Part shown: positions 33,641 through 45,457 of the stretch, piece by piece | How positions within the stretch are numbered: position 1 is the first letter of the stretch | How the letters are laid out: each line of letters opens with the position of its first letter | From: Cylicocyclus nassatus | Taxonomy: Eukaryota > Nematoda > Chromadorea > Rhabditida > Strongylidae | Length of the DNA stretch: 64,000 nucleotides | Direction of reading: 5' to 3' | Assembly: GCA_958299035.1 (NCBI GenBank) | Contig: CATQJL010000112.1 | Location: 42,598,833 to 42,662,832, forward strand | Made by a program: the position numbers and the translations under genes | The notes under the pieces: model-generated | What the model saw: only the letters and a program-made list of their open reading frames with translations | Told to the model about the DNA's origin: nothing | Database searches by the model: none

Positions 33641-33960
33641 TTTTACTAAAGGAGGAGTTCTGGAGCCGCAGATTTTTATGAAGTTTTCTACTGAGTCGAG
33701 GCGGCAACTTTATCGAGAAAATTTTTTGAAAAAAGGCCTGGGACGGCCTAAATTTCGGTTCTTAGTTTCTGGCCACCTCGCGGAAAGGTGCCAGCAACCT
33801 GCCGGCGAGACCTGCCGCCAGGTCGGGGGGATTACTACCGGCCCAGAAGTTTAGGAAAGCTGTTGGAGTTATATTAAAAGAGAAACTGCGCTTAAATCTT
33901 TCGCAGAGGGTCGCGCATGAGAACGCTGGTCTATCTCGCTAATGAGTGGCATTAAAAGCT

Positions 33961-34256
33961 TGGGACGTTGTCAGTTCTCCTCGCCATGTCATGACGATCA
34001 GAATGATATATAATGTTGCAGGGTTTCGTTGAGACCCCGCAGAGATCCACGACCAGAGCCAAATGCCCCGTCGGCTCTGGTCTGTCTCCGCTGCTCGTCT
34101 GCGTCTCCGCGCGCTGCGCGCTACCTCGCTACCCCAAACGCGGGGCGCGGGGCATTTGGCTCTGGTACCCTTTTCTTCGCTGTTTCGAATCCAATTTTAG
34201 CAAGCTATATATCATTTTGAAGCTTTTGATCTCTATTTTACGCTGACAACGTCCCA
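33961..34256. mobile_element. TGGGACGTTGTC TIR element
   Basis: TGGGACGTTGTCAG at 33961 is inverted at 34243-34256. GAGCCAAATGCCCCG and its inverse form a second, inner hairpin pair. A further copy of the end (GACAACGTCCCA) at 34552-34563 may be the real right end of a 600-bp element or a neighbouring relic. Confidence 0.6.
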
Positions 34257-34563
34257 GAACCACATTCTTTGATTTGATCGAGAAATCCAGCAAAAACCTT
34301 GTTTTTGAAAATCTCTTGTTTTTCTTCTAGTTTAACTCTTTTCAAGCGGTTTTTTCGTGCATTCTATAGATCTTGCTTCTGCTCATGATGCAGACAACCA
34401 CCCAGCCCTTACTTCTTCGATTATGGTGGAATTTTTTGCGAAAAATCTTCAAAAGGGAGTTTTTCTTTACCTTGTTCTGTTTCAGTGCTTTCGCAGCGAT
34501 TTTTTTCCATCTTGGGCGATTGTTGCTCAGAACAATAAGCGCAACAATTTAGACAACGTCCCA

Positions 34564-35079
34564 GGAAACAGGAACGTCAATGCGGGGGTAAAAATTTAAA
34601 GGACGCATCAAAAATCAAAACCCATGTTGCGAATTGCTGGTCCTGGAGCGAAAGCTTGCACCTTGAAAAGCTGCCAATTGAAAGATTTCAAACCTTTTTG
34701 CAGCGTTTTTATCCGGTTTTCAGCCGTTTCTTTTGCTTTTTATATCCGTTTTACGTCATTTTCTCATCTCTGATCTTCTTTGGACAACCTTCACTATTTA
34801 TGACGTCAGATGTTCAAACAACCTTCACTTTTTACGCCCTGTCTCTAGACTATCGAAGCTATGATTTCAACATAAGTTATGCTCTCTCAAAGTCGAGGGC
34901 TCTGAAAAAAGTCGTTGGCAATCTTCAGGCCAGAAAATCTTTCTTATGATAATACAGTCTCGCAAAAGTATCTTTTATAGCCACTGATTTGGTGCTTACA
35001 GGAGTTTTTATTGCGCTCAGAAATGTCTTTTCAAAAAAGAATTATTTCGGTTGAAAGTTGAAATAGAAAACGTGCATTA
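34564..35079. other. No recognisable gene or element
   Basis: The frame at 34656-34949 is Phe/Tyr-rich because of T-rich DNA, and I do not consider it a gene. Confidence 0.4.
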
Positions 35080-36038
35080 CACGGTGGGGTAAAAGTCTGG
35101 GAGCCTAGTACTTTTTCAAATAAAATAAGAAGGAAAATGCCTAGGAACAAAAAATTTGGTGCACACATAAATTGAACCTTTACAAAAACAGCGCTAGTCA
35201 CAAATTTTGAGATTACCTCTTCTGGCTTCAAAGCAGCCCTTCGAAATCTTGGCGAGTCCTCCTGTCGTGGCACGCGGACAGTCATGATGAAATTCGTCCC
35301 ACGCCTTTAGGGTAACTGTTTCTTTCACAAGGAAAATGTGCGGTGTGATAGAGCAAGCTTTTGGCTACAACGTACAGCAAAGAAATCTTTTTTGCAGTGT
35401 TTAGGAAAAAAAATTTGGAATTTTAATTGAAGGCAAGTGTACAATGTATACTGGAAACCTGGATGCGATTGCGCGCACGGGAGCGAAGAACCGTAAACTA
35501 AAAAGTATTGAAATTGCTTGATCGATCGAACTCAAGTGCATGCTTGCATAGAAGACTCATGGAAGGAATATAGCCTAGAATTCAGCGCCTGCTGTGCTCT
35601 TATAGCCTTCAAATTTATTTTAAAGAAAAACGGCCACTGGCACGCAGGTAGTATTCACAAATTTTTATTTTGCATTTCCGAAAGAATAGTCTCTGACAAC
35701 CGCAACGACTGCGAATTGATAGCGCAAAGTCTCCTCTACATAGTGTGCATCGAAGCGCTCTACAATATAAACTGTATCTTTAGCTACGAAATATGTTCTG
35801 AAGACCAAAAATTTCGATTTTCTCGCTTTGCAGAGCACTTGTTTGATAAATGCAACTCCTACAAAAACATATGGCAAGCATTTTCAGCCAGCCAAAGTGT
35901 GATTTGTAGAGTATGATCGCAGCAATTTTATAGAGTATGATCGCAGCAATATATGACACAAATTTAGAGCCAAAATCATCAGTAGTTTCTTTATTTACAG
36001 CACTGCAAAGTAGGCTCCCAGACTTTTGCCCCACCCTG
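35080..36038. mobile_element. Tc1-like TIR element (959 bp)
   Basis: CACGGTGGGGTAAAAGTCTG at the left pairs with CAGACTTTTGCCCCACCCTG at the right, both flanked by TA. GGAGCC continues the repeat inward. A 132-codon open frame (35518-35916, plus strand) lies in the middle, but I see no DDE transposase motifs in it, so the element is probably non-autonomous. Confidence 0.75.
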
Positions 36039-37613
36039 TATTTATGAATCAAGCTAATATTAGGCCATTCAGAAAGTTTTTTCGTTTTCGCATCTTCAAA
36101 TTCAATAAAGTACGATTTTTTCCAGATTCAACTTTTTTCCATCAAATGAATCGCATTGTGTTCAGCAAATTTTTGGTAAGTGTGGTGCTCTTGTGTTTTT
36201 CTCTTGCAAAATAATATAAAGGGAATCAATAAAGCCTAATAAGGCGTTTTTGACTAGCCGGTCTTTATTGGGTCCTATTATTCTTTTAATAGGCATCGAG
36301 GAATTCGAAAATTTGTTTATTGTTGAAGGAAGGTCTAAAGAGTCCGAAAAATAAATAGTGACCTCGCTTCGCGGTCAACCCTCTTTTTTTGAGAGCCATC
36401 TTTCTTACATGTGGTTTGGCGGCGCCCATGGGCGAGGATAGCATCTCTCATAGCTCACACGTGCAAGTCTGCTCACTTTCAAAATTTTGACAAGCGCTCT
36501 TCACAGCGATATCACACTAGTCTGCTCTTACAGTACAGTTGCATCGTAGCAAGTTTATAGCGTGCAAGACTGGAAGGATTACATTAATTTGATTATATCA
36601 ACCTTTTGGAATGCCTGATTGTTCTGGCCTTGCATTCAGTGCTTACTGCGATTGATTTACCACAATGTCGCTTCTTGTAGCCGTACTTATCCAACTTTTT
36701 GCTGTAATCAATAACACAGGCCAAAAAAAAAACGATTGCTCCATCAAATCATGAGCAACGAAAGCAGAGTCAACGCGCCCTCAATTTGCGAGTGCGACAA
36801 TCTGTGGGGTATATGTCACTGACATTTTTCGGTATTGCAGCTCTAGCGAAGGTGGCTTTTGATGGGGCTATTTGGCACTTCAACGCCTGCTGTTATGCAG
36901 CTATATTAAGATTTACTCTCAAGGACCCTCTGAGATGCTCGTTTATATGGCAGGAACACTTTTCAGAACACTGCAAAACATTAGATTTTACATCTATAGA
37001 TCAGAACTTTTTGAAGTAAACTTGAACCTACCTTAAGAAAGGCTGATCTTGGCAAACGCAGTGCGCACAATGATGGTTTCCTCAACTGTCTTACTCAAGT
37101 TTAAGCTTGGAGAATGCAAATACTCGAAAATCTCGTTTTCATATGTCGAATTCAATGCCGCGTAAAGTTTCCTATGAAGCGCTTTCAGCAATTTCGGTGG
37201 GATCCTCGTAAACTAGAAGACTTTCTCTACAGATACATATATAGCAACCCCTATCAGTCCTCTGGCACTCTCTTGAAATATGACACCAACATCAAGGGCG
37301 CGAAAAGCGAAAAAAACTTTCCGAATGACCTAATATTTTCTACTTCACCTTTGGAACCAGAAACACAATTGCAGAGGTAGTTCAATTTTATTGAAACCTG
37401 GGATATCCAACTTCTCTCGATTCCTGTCGCCATAATGTGATAGAACTCTCCATCCCTTTCCAATTCTATGACATTCTCCTGCCACTGTGTCACTTCTACA
37501 TGCTCAATCCTCACCTATTAATCAGCACGCTCAATTAATCCCTATCACCTCTCAGCAATCCATCTCAAAGCTCGCTATAAATGGTTCGATCAGTGCAACA
37601 AATTTTATTAAAA
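36039..37613. other. No recognisable gene
   Basis: This stretch contains a small hairpin-like segment near 36232-36290 (AATAAAGCC / GGTCTTTATT) and two unremarkable frames (36786-37019 and 37114-37380). No exon model could be supported. Confidence 0.35.
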
Positions 37614-37690
37614 ACTAATACTGTACTCGTGATCAGCATGCTCACTTATCCTTTCATAACAACGTTATGAAAGGATAGGGGTTTGGAATA
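37614..37690. mobile_element. Helitron internal fragment
   Basis: AAAACTAATACTGTACTCGT then GATCAGCATGCTCACTTA matches the internal repeats of the Helitrons at 22283 and 46255. A TTTCATAAC-AAC-GTTATGAAA hairpin follows. Confidence 0.5.
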
Positions 37691-38448
37691 AATCAATAAT
37701 TAATGTATATCGATAATGAAAGCAGCCTGTAAGACCTGCTCGCCCGGTGAAGAGATCCAAATTGCCGGATCGGCTAAGAAGGCTAACTATACATATGGAC
37801 GAATAGACATACACGCAATGAGCTTCATATATAGGTTAACTAAAGTATTCACAGAATGCAAACAGGCTAACCGCCAGAGCTAGAAATCCAGAAATTTGAG
37901 ATGATGGCGATGCGGGATGATGACTAGATGCAGGCGCAAAATCGTACGCTTTTGCGTATAGAGAACAGCGGAAGTCTTCCTGAGTACAAAAAGGAGAACA
38001 CAGCTGTCGGTAATGTTGTTGAGAAATTCTCATTTCTTTCAAAGATTGGACAAACAAGAAAGAAGAGCAGGTGAATAAAAGGAGTTTCTTTGAGTGTTTT
38101 CAAGTGTTAGGGTAATGAATCGATGACTATGTGGACAGGATTGAACCTTGATACATGCGCTTTTATATAGGGCAAACAATGTGATCTTTATATAAGAACA
38201 TCAAATTCTGCCATTCTTTCTCCATTGGCTGTCTCTTACCTAGGAAGGAATAATGCATGTCATTACCGTAATGATACGCCTTGAAAGTGATTCACCGCTT
38301 ATATTAAACCCTCTTTCGAAATGTTTCGAAAAAACAATGTTTCGAAATGTTTCTCTGATTTCTTTAAGCTCTTCGTTATGTATATAGTATAACATCCTTT
38401 TACATCATTGACTGGGTCGCGTAATTTTTGATAGTTACTTACATGAGT
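37691..38448. other. No recognisable gene or element
   Basis: Nothing could be supported on either strand. Confidence 0.4.
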
Positions 38449-38590
38449 TATAGAAATGTGCAATTAACTTGTTCATACTTATGGGCCCGCGAAAATTTTA
38501 GGAAGCATATCAAAAAAATACTTCTTTTGCCCCCCCCCCCCTTGACGGAAATCTGGGTACTTCCCTGATAGACAAAACAGCCATGTTGCT
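38449..38590 (-). repeat. Dispersed repeat shared with 50385-50640
   Basis: ACATGAGTTATAGAAATGTG, GGGCCCGCGAAAATTTT, a C-run of ten or more and GAAATCTGGGTAC recur in the same order at 50385-50640. The class is uncertain. Confidence 0.6.
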
Positions 38591-39310
38591 GTGGATGCCT
38601 ACATTCAATTTTTAATAAAAAAAAGCGGTGCTTTCCAGTAAGGAAAGAGTTTGTGACCAGGCTGACGCTTTGACGTCTAAATGCGGCCAAGATCGCGCTG
38701 GTGGACTGCGTGACGCTGGTGGGCTGCGTTGCCGAGTTTTTATGCTCGGATATGCAACGCCGTTTGGCTTATCAGGGTGGCATTTGACAAACTTCGTTAT
38801 GGAGTGCCTTAAGTTGAGCAATTCTCACGGTCTATTTTACAGATGTTGATCCCATCTAAGCTCCAAAATCAACTTTGTGGCAGGATGATGCGTTACATTG
38901 TATTATAAACTGTCTAAAGATCAATGCCATTTTAATTAAAGAAACACAGTCGGTCAAAGATCTGATTGGGAAAGAAAATGAATCGCAGAACGCTGGGTTT
39001 GGACGAACCAAGTCTTCGTCAACGAAAACAAGATACAGCTACGCTTGCCTTCTGGTCTGCACTTTACCTAAACGCAGAAAGTTGCCGCATAACAGACCGC
39101 TCCAGCCATTCACGGAATATCCTTTAAAAATGTACGAAGACGATAAATCCTCGCGCTGACCTCCGTTACTTCTCACATATGCATTATACAGATATAATCA
39201 GAAAATCAAAAATTAGTTATACCACTAATTAAGTTATCATACAATTTGTCCAGTACAAAGCAGTATAAATGCCATCCAATAATTCTTCTACTCGGTGTCA
39301 GTTCCATATA
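38591..39310. other. No recognisable gene
   Basis: The frame at 38875-39159 (94 codons, Lys/Ser/Thr-rich) has no family I recognise and no clear acceptor before its ATG. Confidence 0.35.
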
Positions 39311-40162
39311 TTAGGTTGGCTAGAAAGTTCTTGCGTAATTCAAACAAAATTCAATAACTTTTCAATGACTAAACCTAAATTCACATTCTTGTTCTCTAAA
39401 AATATTAGAAGGCCTGCGCTCCAAGATGGATGTTTAAGCGCAAGATTTCATGAGCTAGTTCCCGAGAACGAAGCTCTCAAATATGGGACTTCAAAATTTG
39501 CAATTTTGAGTGTGGTGCCAGAAAATCGCAGAGTGTCGCTAGCTAGCCGAAAAAATCTGTAAAAATTACTTACACTGCAGAAGTCCATAAGTTACTTTGG
39601 AAGGCTTTGATCTTGCACGGTGAAGCAAAAACAAAAAATTCGTGAAATAGTCATTTTGCGGAAAAAATCCACTCATTACCGCAGTTTTTCGGCAAAAACT
39701 ATTTTTCACACTCCAAAAAACGTCGCAAAGTTCTAAATAGGCAACATGTCTCATTTCTGGTTGCAAACTGTGTTTTTGTGGAAAAATTACATCGATAAGG
39801 GGATCTATCCTGTAAAATGACAATTTCCACAAATTTTTTGTTTTCGCATTCCCATGCGAGTTTGAAGCCTGCTAAAATAATGTATGGGCTTTTGCAGTAT
39901 AAGTAATTTTTGCAGATTTTTTTCGGCTAGCTAGCGACACTCTGCGATTTTCTGGCACCAAACTCAAAATTGCAAATTTTGAAGTCCCATATTTGAGAGC
40001 TTCGTTCTCGGAAACTAGCTCATGAAATCTTGCGCTTAAACATCCTTCTTGGAGCGCGGGCCTTCTAATATTTTTGGAAAACAAGCTTGTGAATTCAGGT
40101 TTAGTCATTGGAAAGTTATTGAATTTTGTTTGAATTACGCAAGAACTTTCTAGCCAACCTAA
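39311..40162. mobile_element. Mariner-type foldback (852 bp)
   Basis: TTAGGTTGGCTAGAAAGTTC is mirrored at 40143-40162 with TA flanks. Arms of about 285 bp are near-identical inverted copies around a spacer of about 270 bp. Confidence 0.88.
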
Positions 40163-40412
40163 TAGTTCTGTGTACATATGTGCTTGCGTGTTTGACACAA
40201 TAGAGCATTCCCTCCAAAAGACGACGATTTCGACGTTGTTTTGTGATTAAACACAAACACAATCACATTTATTACTCGCTTGTACAACGCTTCATGATTC
40301 CTTCCATTTTGTTATATCGACACTTGTTTGGAAAGAGATCACACGTAAGCGAAAATCACCATTGCGTTCAATATAAACAGAGTTTAGTGCGAGTATTACA
40401 TATGACAATATA

Positions 40413-40862
40413 TAAAGGTGTCCCATGATTTTTTACTATTTTTATTTTAAATATCAGCATTTCTCGGGAACTGAGGTCACATACAAAGTTACAAAAACAT
40501 GGTCGTACTTCTGTACGTATGAGCTATATGATCACGTGCATGGGATGAGCTCATGACGTAGGGGCGGAGTTAGCTTCTTTACCCCATTCTTTTTTTTCTT
40601 TCAGCCATGGAAGAAATACGAGGAATGCACAACTGAATGTTCGATGTGTCAAGCACATGCTAAGATAAATGGGGAATTTTTGAGATTTTTTGGGGCGAAG
40701 ATATGATTTTTCATTAAAAAAAGTTGTTTTTGACTGCTATCAGATTCCAGCTCAAAACTTCGTGTGAAATACGGTTTTGACAGGTTCTTGATAGCCATTT
40801 TGTACAGCTTGCTTTGCGCTCTTAAATAATTACTCAAGCCTCAAAAATTATGGGACACCCTA
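40413..40862. mobile_element. Mariner-type element (450 bp)
   Basis: TAAAGGTGTCCCATGATTTT at the left pairs with AAAATTATGGGACACCCTAA at the right, with TA flanks. It shares GCCATTTTGTACAGCTTGCT with the other mariner-type elements. Confidence 0.75.
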
Positions 40863-42435
40863 ATACATTCCACAACATCAATCTCTAGTCAACATCATGT
40901 TCGTTGAATATAAGAGTACCTCCGAATGAGGATTTATCAGATCACAAAAGTCGGTTCCAATGTTGATTAGTATCAAAGCACCGGAAAAGTTGCGTAATCC
41001 GGCATGCAAGCTTCCACCAGGCCTCATGTTTTCCATTCGTTCTCTGATGAAGGGGCTGAAATGGAATCAATTGAAGAACGTTCAGTATCAGTTAGATTGA
41101 TACCGTAAACTCTTTAAACTCAAATTTCTCTAGCTTGTTTAACAAGTTCATAGCGTTTTCGTCCGATTAGAGCTTTCAACGGCATTACTTGCATGAAATC
41201 AAATCATATAATCTATTGAAGCGAAAATAGTGAAGCAGCTTGATTTTTATGCTTCAAAATTCTACATTCGATTATTATGGGGCGTCAGCGAAAAGGCATG
41301 AGAACGGACATTGGCCCCGCTCTAAGCGAATCGTCACGACTCAAAGGGGTTTCTTCTTTCTTTTCTTTGGGGTGTTATTGTCCGAAGCCCTTCGTTTTCA
41401 CCTCATCCTGTCCTGCAGGACTCAATAACGTCTGATTCTGAAAGACGTATGAATGCTTTCACACATCTGCATTCCATGCAATAGGAAAAATAACTTGCCT
41501 TTTAGATATCTCCACGTCGGACAATATTCGGTCTTTGTCCACTCCCTCAAAAACTTCAGCTTCGTTGACTCTTTGTGTATCCGTCAAAAGGATCTCCTCT
41601 ATTATTCGTTGGTTATTCAGCCACTGCTGAAAAGACAAAGGTCTGCAAGTGGTCACACAGTTGTAAAATTTGCTGGTATTCTGTTTTTAGTGCTTGAAGA
41701 CAGAGAAAATAAGGAATGTTAGCAATTTGGATGAAATCTTGGATATGATTACATCGTTAACCATAACCATTTCCTGACTGTTTCTATGTTGAATCGTTCG
41801 CACAATATTTGGAAACGAGCAAGAATCAGCAGAAACTATGCTTGCTTTGTAATGGTGCAATGCCAAGCCAAGCTCTGAAGTATCCAGCAGCTCAACATCA
41901 TTTCTTAGTTAACACATAGAGTAATGGAAATAGCACTTCATTGATGTAAAACACTGTTCTAAATAAAAAAAGACTGAACGCTTCTGTATTCTAAAGAACG
42001 ACAGTTTCTAAACGTAAAGAGAGGTGAAGGGAATTCTGTCGTTTTAATTTATGACGAGACTCATTTGATGACACATACCAGACTCAACCAAAATTTAAAG
42101 GACTACGGGGTAAAGTAGCTGGGATTTTCATCCAAACTGAGATTCCCAGGCAACATAGGTTACACGTTTACAGGCTTTTGACATGATCCTCTAGGAACAA
42201 GCAAGAAGTTAAAAACAATAGCCGAATTTCAGGCAAAAGTACCAGGAAAGCGAAGCATGCCAAACTGCCTCAACAACTGTTCCTTCAACTCTCGCTTTCC
42301 ACTGCATGCCACAGGAAAGCGATATTTGAAGAAACAAAGAAACCTTGCGCCAGTTCATTCAAAATAAGCCAGTCCTTTTGAGTGTTTTATTCATTTTCTC
42401 CATAATCCTACATCAACTTCTTACAACCACTTCTA
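40863..42435. other. No recognisable gene or element
   Basis: About 1.6 kb of apparently unique sequence. I could not chain any frames into a gene. Confidence 0.35.
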
Positions 42436-42444
42436 CATGTCTTT

Positions 42445-42590
42445 GGGTGGAGGACATTAGGTCGCCGAATTTGGAAGAGTCCCGCGCGGATTCCCTGCAG
42501 GAACGCATGTCCGCGCATGTACAAGGGTGCGTATTTGTCGCAAATGACCGCGGGGACCGCCCTTTTTCGGCGACCTAATGTCCTCCACCC
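42445..42590. mobile_element. Mutator-like MITE (146 bp) with 9-bp duplication
   Basis: GGGTGGAGGACATTAGGTCG (continuing CCGAA) is inverted at the right end. CATGTCTTT flanks it on both sides (42436-42444 and 42591-42599). A 9-bp duplication is characteristic of the Mutator superfamily. The TIRs and duplication are perfect, so insertion was recent. Confidence 0.85.
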
Positions 42591-42599
42591 CATGTCTTT

Positions 42600-43482
42600 T
42601 CTTCTCATGAGTTTCATATCCAAGTTCCTTCGAAAAGGAGCGTTATTCTTTCAAGTAATTTCGCGGAGTTCTAGGTTTTTCATTTCGGTAGAGTTTATTT
42701 CCCATACATCAGATACAGTGTGGACCCCGCCAGCTTTCCGTATGCACCTCAGGGCCGCGCACGCAGCGCATGCCTTCAGTGCGCTTTTCATCCCGCCTCT
42801 ATTGGATTTTAGGCGTTTTTCTATCTTTACTAACTCTGTTTTTTCTGTAATTTCTTTATTTTAGGGTTAAGCGACCCACGACAGCTGATGTCTAAAAGCA
42901 TTTACAAGCCTTAGAGGTCTTGAGGAGCCTTTATCTCAGAAAGTTCTAGTTTATTCCTTCGGTAGTGGAGATTGAGTGCATTTTAGGAAGAGCTATCTGC
43001 AAGGGTTCCTATGACGGACCTAACGTATCTCTCCGAATGGGTTTGTTTTGTATAAGTGCTTTTAGTTCCTTTTCGATGCGACATTGAACCTTCTTTTTTG
43101 TACAATTACGTTCTCAAGCTTACACTTCTCATGTTTATTACCTACCGAAGGAAAACGTTTCAGAAATGCTCCCTTCTCTCTAGCTTCTATGATTTTCACA
43201 AATGATTAGTAATATCATACATATATTATTATTCGTGAGATTGACTAGAAACTAAGTGTTAGTGAAAGTTGTGAAGATTATCTTCTGCTTAGGACGTTCT
43301 CGAGCTGAGATTAGGGGGTTTCCACTTCTTATTTTTCTCTTATCTTCATGTAAAAATGTTTTTTGTTCAAAAGTGAGATGAGGAGCGCCAAGAGAGCGCG
43401 CGTTGGCTCGCGATGCGTATGCGCCGTGGAGGTTCCTATGGGAAGCTGGCCCGGGCTCCCACTACATTATCTTGACGCTTAG
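42600..43482. other. No recognisable gene or element
   Basis: Nothing could be supported on either strand. Confidence 0.4.
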
Positions 43483-43772
43483 GTCAGACAATCGCCGGGG
43501 GCAGGCGGGCACCGGAAAATATGCGTTGCTGAAATTTCGCATCCCGCTCGCAAATTCCAGGAAAATAGTTAGCGAATTTTTGAGCAACCGCCTGTCGAAT
43601 CTTTTTTCGCTCTTATCTTCTGCAGATATATTGCTGAATCTCTGAGGAATCGAGAATTCAGCAAGCGACGTTCCGAAAAGTCTTGATTGCCTCTCAAAAA
43701 ATCCGCGAGCGGGATTCGCGAAATCAGCCATCTATTTTTCCGGTGCCCGCCTGCCCCCGGCGATTGTCTGAG
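43483..43772. mobile_element. Short CTCAGA element (290 bp), no SL gene
   Basis: The ends GTCAGACAATCGCCGGGG and CCCCGGCGATTGTCTGAG are inverted (one mismatch at the first base), flanked by AG on both sides. It is the same length as 9593-9882 and matches it in inverse orientation. Confidence 0.85.
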
Positions 43773-43789
43773 AGGGGATCCGTCATACT

Positions 43790-44518
43790 CAAGGCCCGGC
43801 ACAGATCGTCTGGAAGCAGGCTGGACTTCGATTTTGGAGCAAAAAGCAAAGGAGACATCGTTTTTGACGAATCGAGGCCGAGCACCAAGAAAGGCGCCAT
43901 TTAGTCGAACACAAGCTTTTCGGACAGGTTATCACACAATTGAGTGCTCTATGGCGAAAAGAGGGCGCGATTTGAAAGCAAGGTTAAGTTAGACAAATTG
44001 CTTGTTTACAGCGCACATAAAATCATATGACACCAAAATTGAACTGTATACATAAAATATTATTTTCAAAAGAATAATTATGCAAAAAGATTTGAAAACT
44101 TATTTGAAGCATTACCTTTTCCAAAATTCCGTCCCCAGACGGTCACCAGACGATCTGAGATCGCCTGGAGCATATAATTCTGTTACTTCACATAGGTCTT
44201 ATGTGAAGTGTCTTCATTTTTTCTATGACGGATTCCCCGTCAAAAATCTATCCCTGAGCATGAAGAAATTTTCATTTCACTGCCTTTCCTTTGTTTGCCT
44301 TAATTTCTTCATGAATCGCTTTGTTAGATATCGCGCTCCAACGCCAAATTCTTGAGCATGCGTAACCTCTAACCTCACGTATTTTACTTCAGATTAGTAA
44401 ATTTTTCTTGTTTTCATCTTCTTCCAAGTAGGTAGGTCAAAGAGGAAAACTGTAAAACTTCCGAAGGTCAAAGGATACGTTTTCAGAAATCCTAGAAACC
44501 GATTCGTGCCGGGCCCTG
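43790..44518. mobile_element. hAT-type MITE (729 bp)
   Basis: The left end CAAGGCCCGGCAC and right end GTGCCGGGCCCTG are inverted, and GTCATACT flanks both sides (43782-43789, 44519-44526). The 8-bp duplication and CAGGGCCCGGCAC-like terminus are typical of hAT elements. The inner sequence (AAAGCAAAGGAGACATCG, CTTGTTTACAGCG) matches the element at 48708-50705. No transposase is present. Confidence 0.85.
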
Positions 44519-44526
44519 GTCATACT

Positions 44527-44874
44527 TCGCCGAAGAAGGTCCAAAAGCGCCAGAAAGACTCCCAAAACGCTCCCTTAGAACTCTCACTCGCAGAAAGCTA
44601 GTTCATTGACAAAAATAGTCATAGAACGAACCTACACCACGAAGTGGTGTTTTGGGCACGGAACGCGGATATGAGAGTTCTGATAATTGGAGCCCTGCAC
44701 CGTCAACATGCCTTGAACAATATTTTTCAGACACTTCTCAGATTTGAAAAAAAGTGTAACTGAAACTATCCATCACATTGATGTTTTCCTTTTTCGGCTT
44801 CTTATTATAAAGCGCTAAGTCCTCAACCAACTTAATGGCTTAAGAGATTAGTGAATTTGCCTCTAGGGATGCCA
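44527..44874. other. No recognisable gene or element
   Basis: Spacer between the hAT MITE and the SL-carrying element. Confidence 0.4.
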
Positions 44875-45095
44875 CTCAGATAATCGCCGGGGCAGGCTGT
44901 CCGCAAAAACGCTGCTTTTCTGCAGGCGGCCAGCAGAATTCTGGGCGTGGCCCTTCAGCGGACGGCACTTCCTTTACGGTGGCATATTCCGCCAGCGGGC
45001 AGCAATACAGCATTTTTTGCAAGCGATCGGCAAATAATTTCTGTCAGCGAGCGCTGGCTAAACTTTCAGCAAGCGCTCGGATTTTTTTAAGCAGT

Positions 45096-45149
45096 TTCGG
45101 GCGTACGCCGAAAAAAGATGAGACTCTATGTGACAGAGGTGTCATCGAT
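45096..45149 (+). promoter_or_regulatory. Conserved block upstream of the SL exon
   Basis: TTTCGGGCGTACGCCGAAAA and GAGACTCTATGTGACAGAGG are the counterparts of the blocks at 12444 and 10336. Confidence 0.5.
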
Positions 45150-45270
45150 GGTTTAATTACTCAAGTTTAGGGTACCTTCTTTCACCGGAGGGTACCCTGA
45201 GCAGTGCGCCCTTCACAAAGGACCGTGCGGCCCACAACAATTTTGCATAAGATAAGGATAAGTCCGCGAG
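45150..45270 (+). ncRNA. Spliced-leader (SL1-like) RNA, copy 3
   Basis: Exon 45150-45171 begins GGTTTAATTACTCAAG and ends TTTAGG, against TTTGAG in the other copies, with GT at 45172. Stem I reads AGGGTACC with GGTACCCT, so the A-U pair of copy 2 has become G-C: a compensatory change. Stem II (GTGCGC...) is weaker, with AGGACCGTGCGG retained on its 3' side. The Sm-type site is CAATTTTGC (about 45237-45245). The 5' half of the 3' hairpin is damaged (ATAAGGATAAGTCCGCG), so this copy may be failing. Confidence 0.7.
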
Positions 45271-45457
45271 AGTGCGGCCACTAAGCCGCTACTTATCCAT
45301 AGAAAAACCGCGATAGCTCTCCGAACGTTCGTCTAAAAATCGGCCAAAATTATTCCAAATTTCTGCAAGCGGAGCGCAAGAAATTAGCAAACTATTTCTG
45401 CGGTGCCCGCTTGCTCAAAATTCGCATGACCGCCTACCCCCGGCGATTATCTGAGCA

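Larger units (their letters stand above)
32829..33843. mobile_element. GC-rich TIR element with a tRNA-like core
   Basis: GGGCCGATAGTAATC at the left is mirrored by GATTACTACCGGCCC at the right. The inner ends also match (CGCGGAAAGATGCCA and CGCGGAAAGGTGCCA on opposite strands). The interior holds a tRNA-like segment (33015-33088) and a dense GCCGGCA region (33470-33640). No transposase is present. Confidence 0.65.
44875..45455 (+). mobile_element. Long CTCAGA element (581 bp) carrying an SL RNA gene
   Basis: CTCAGATAATCGCCGGGG and CCCCGGCGATTATCTGAG are inverted ends, flanked by CA (44873-44874, 45456-45457). It is collinear with 12217-12803. Confidence 0.85.

Noticed and set aside
35518..35916. 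A 132-codon frame as a Tc1 transposase
   Set aside because: No DDE-type residues or HTH pattern could be seen, and it is too short.
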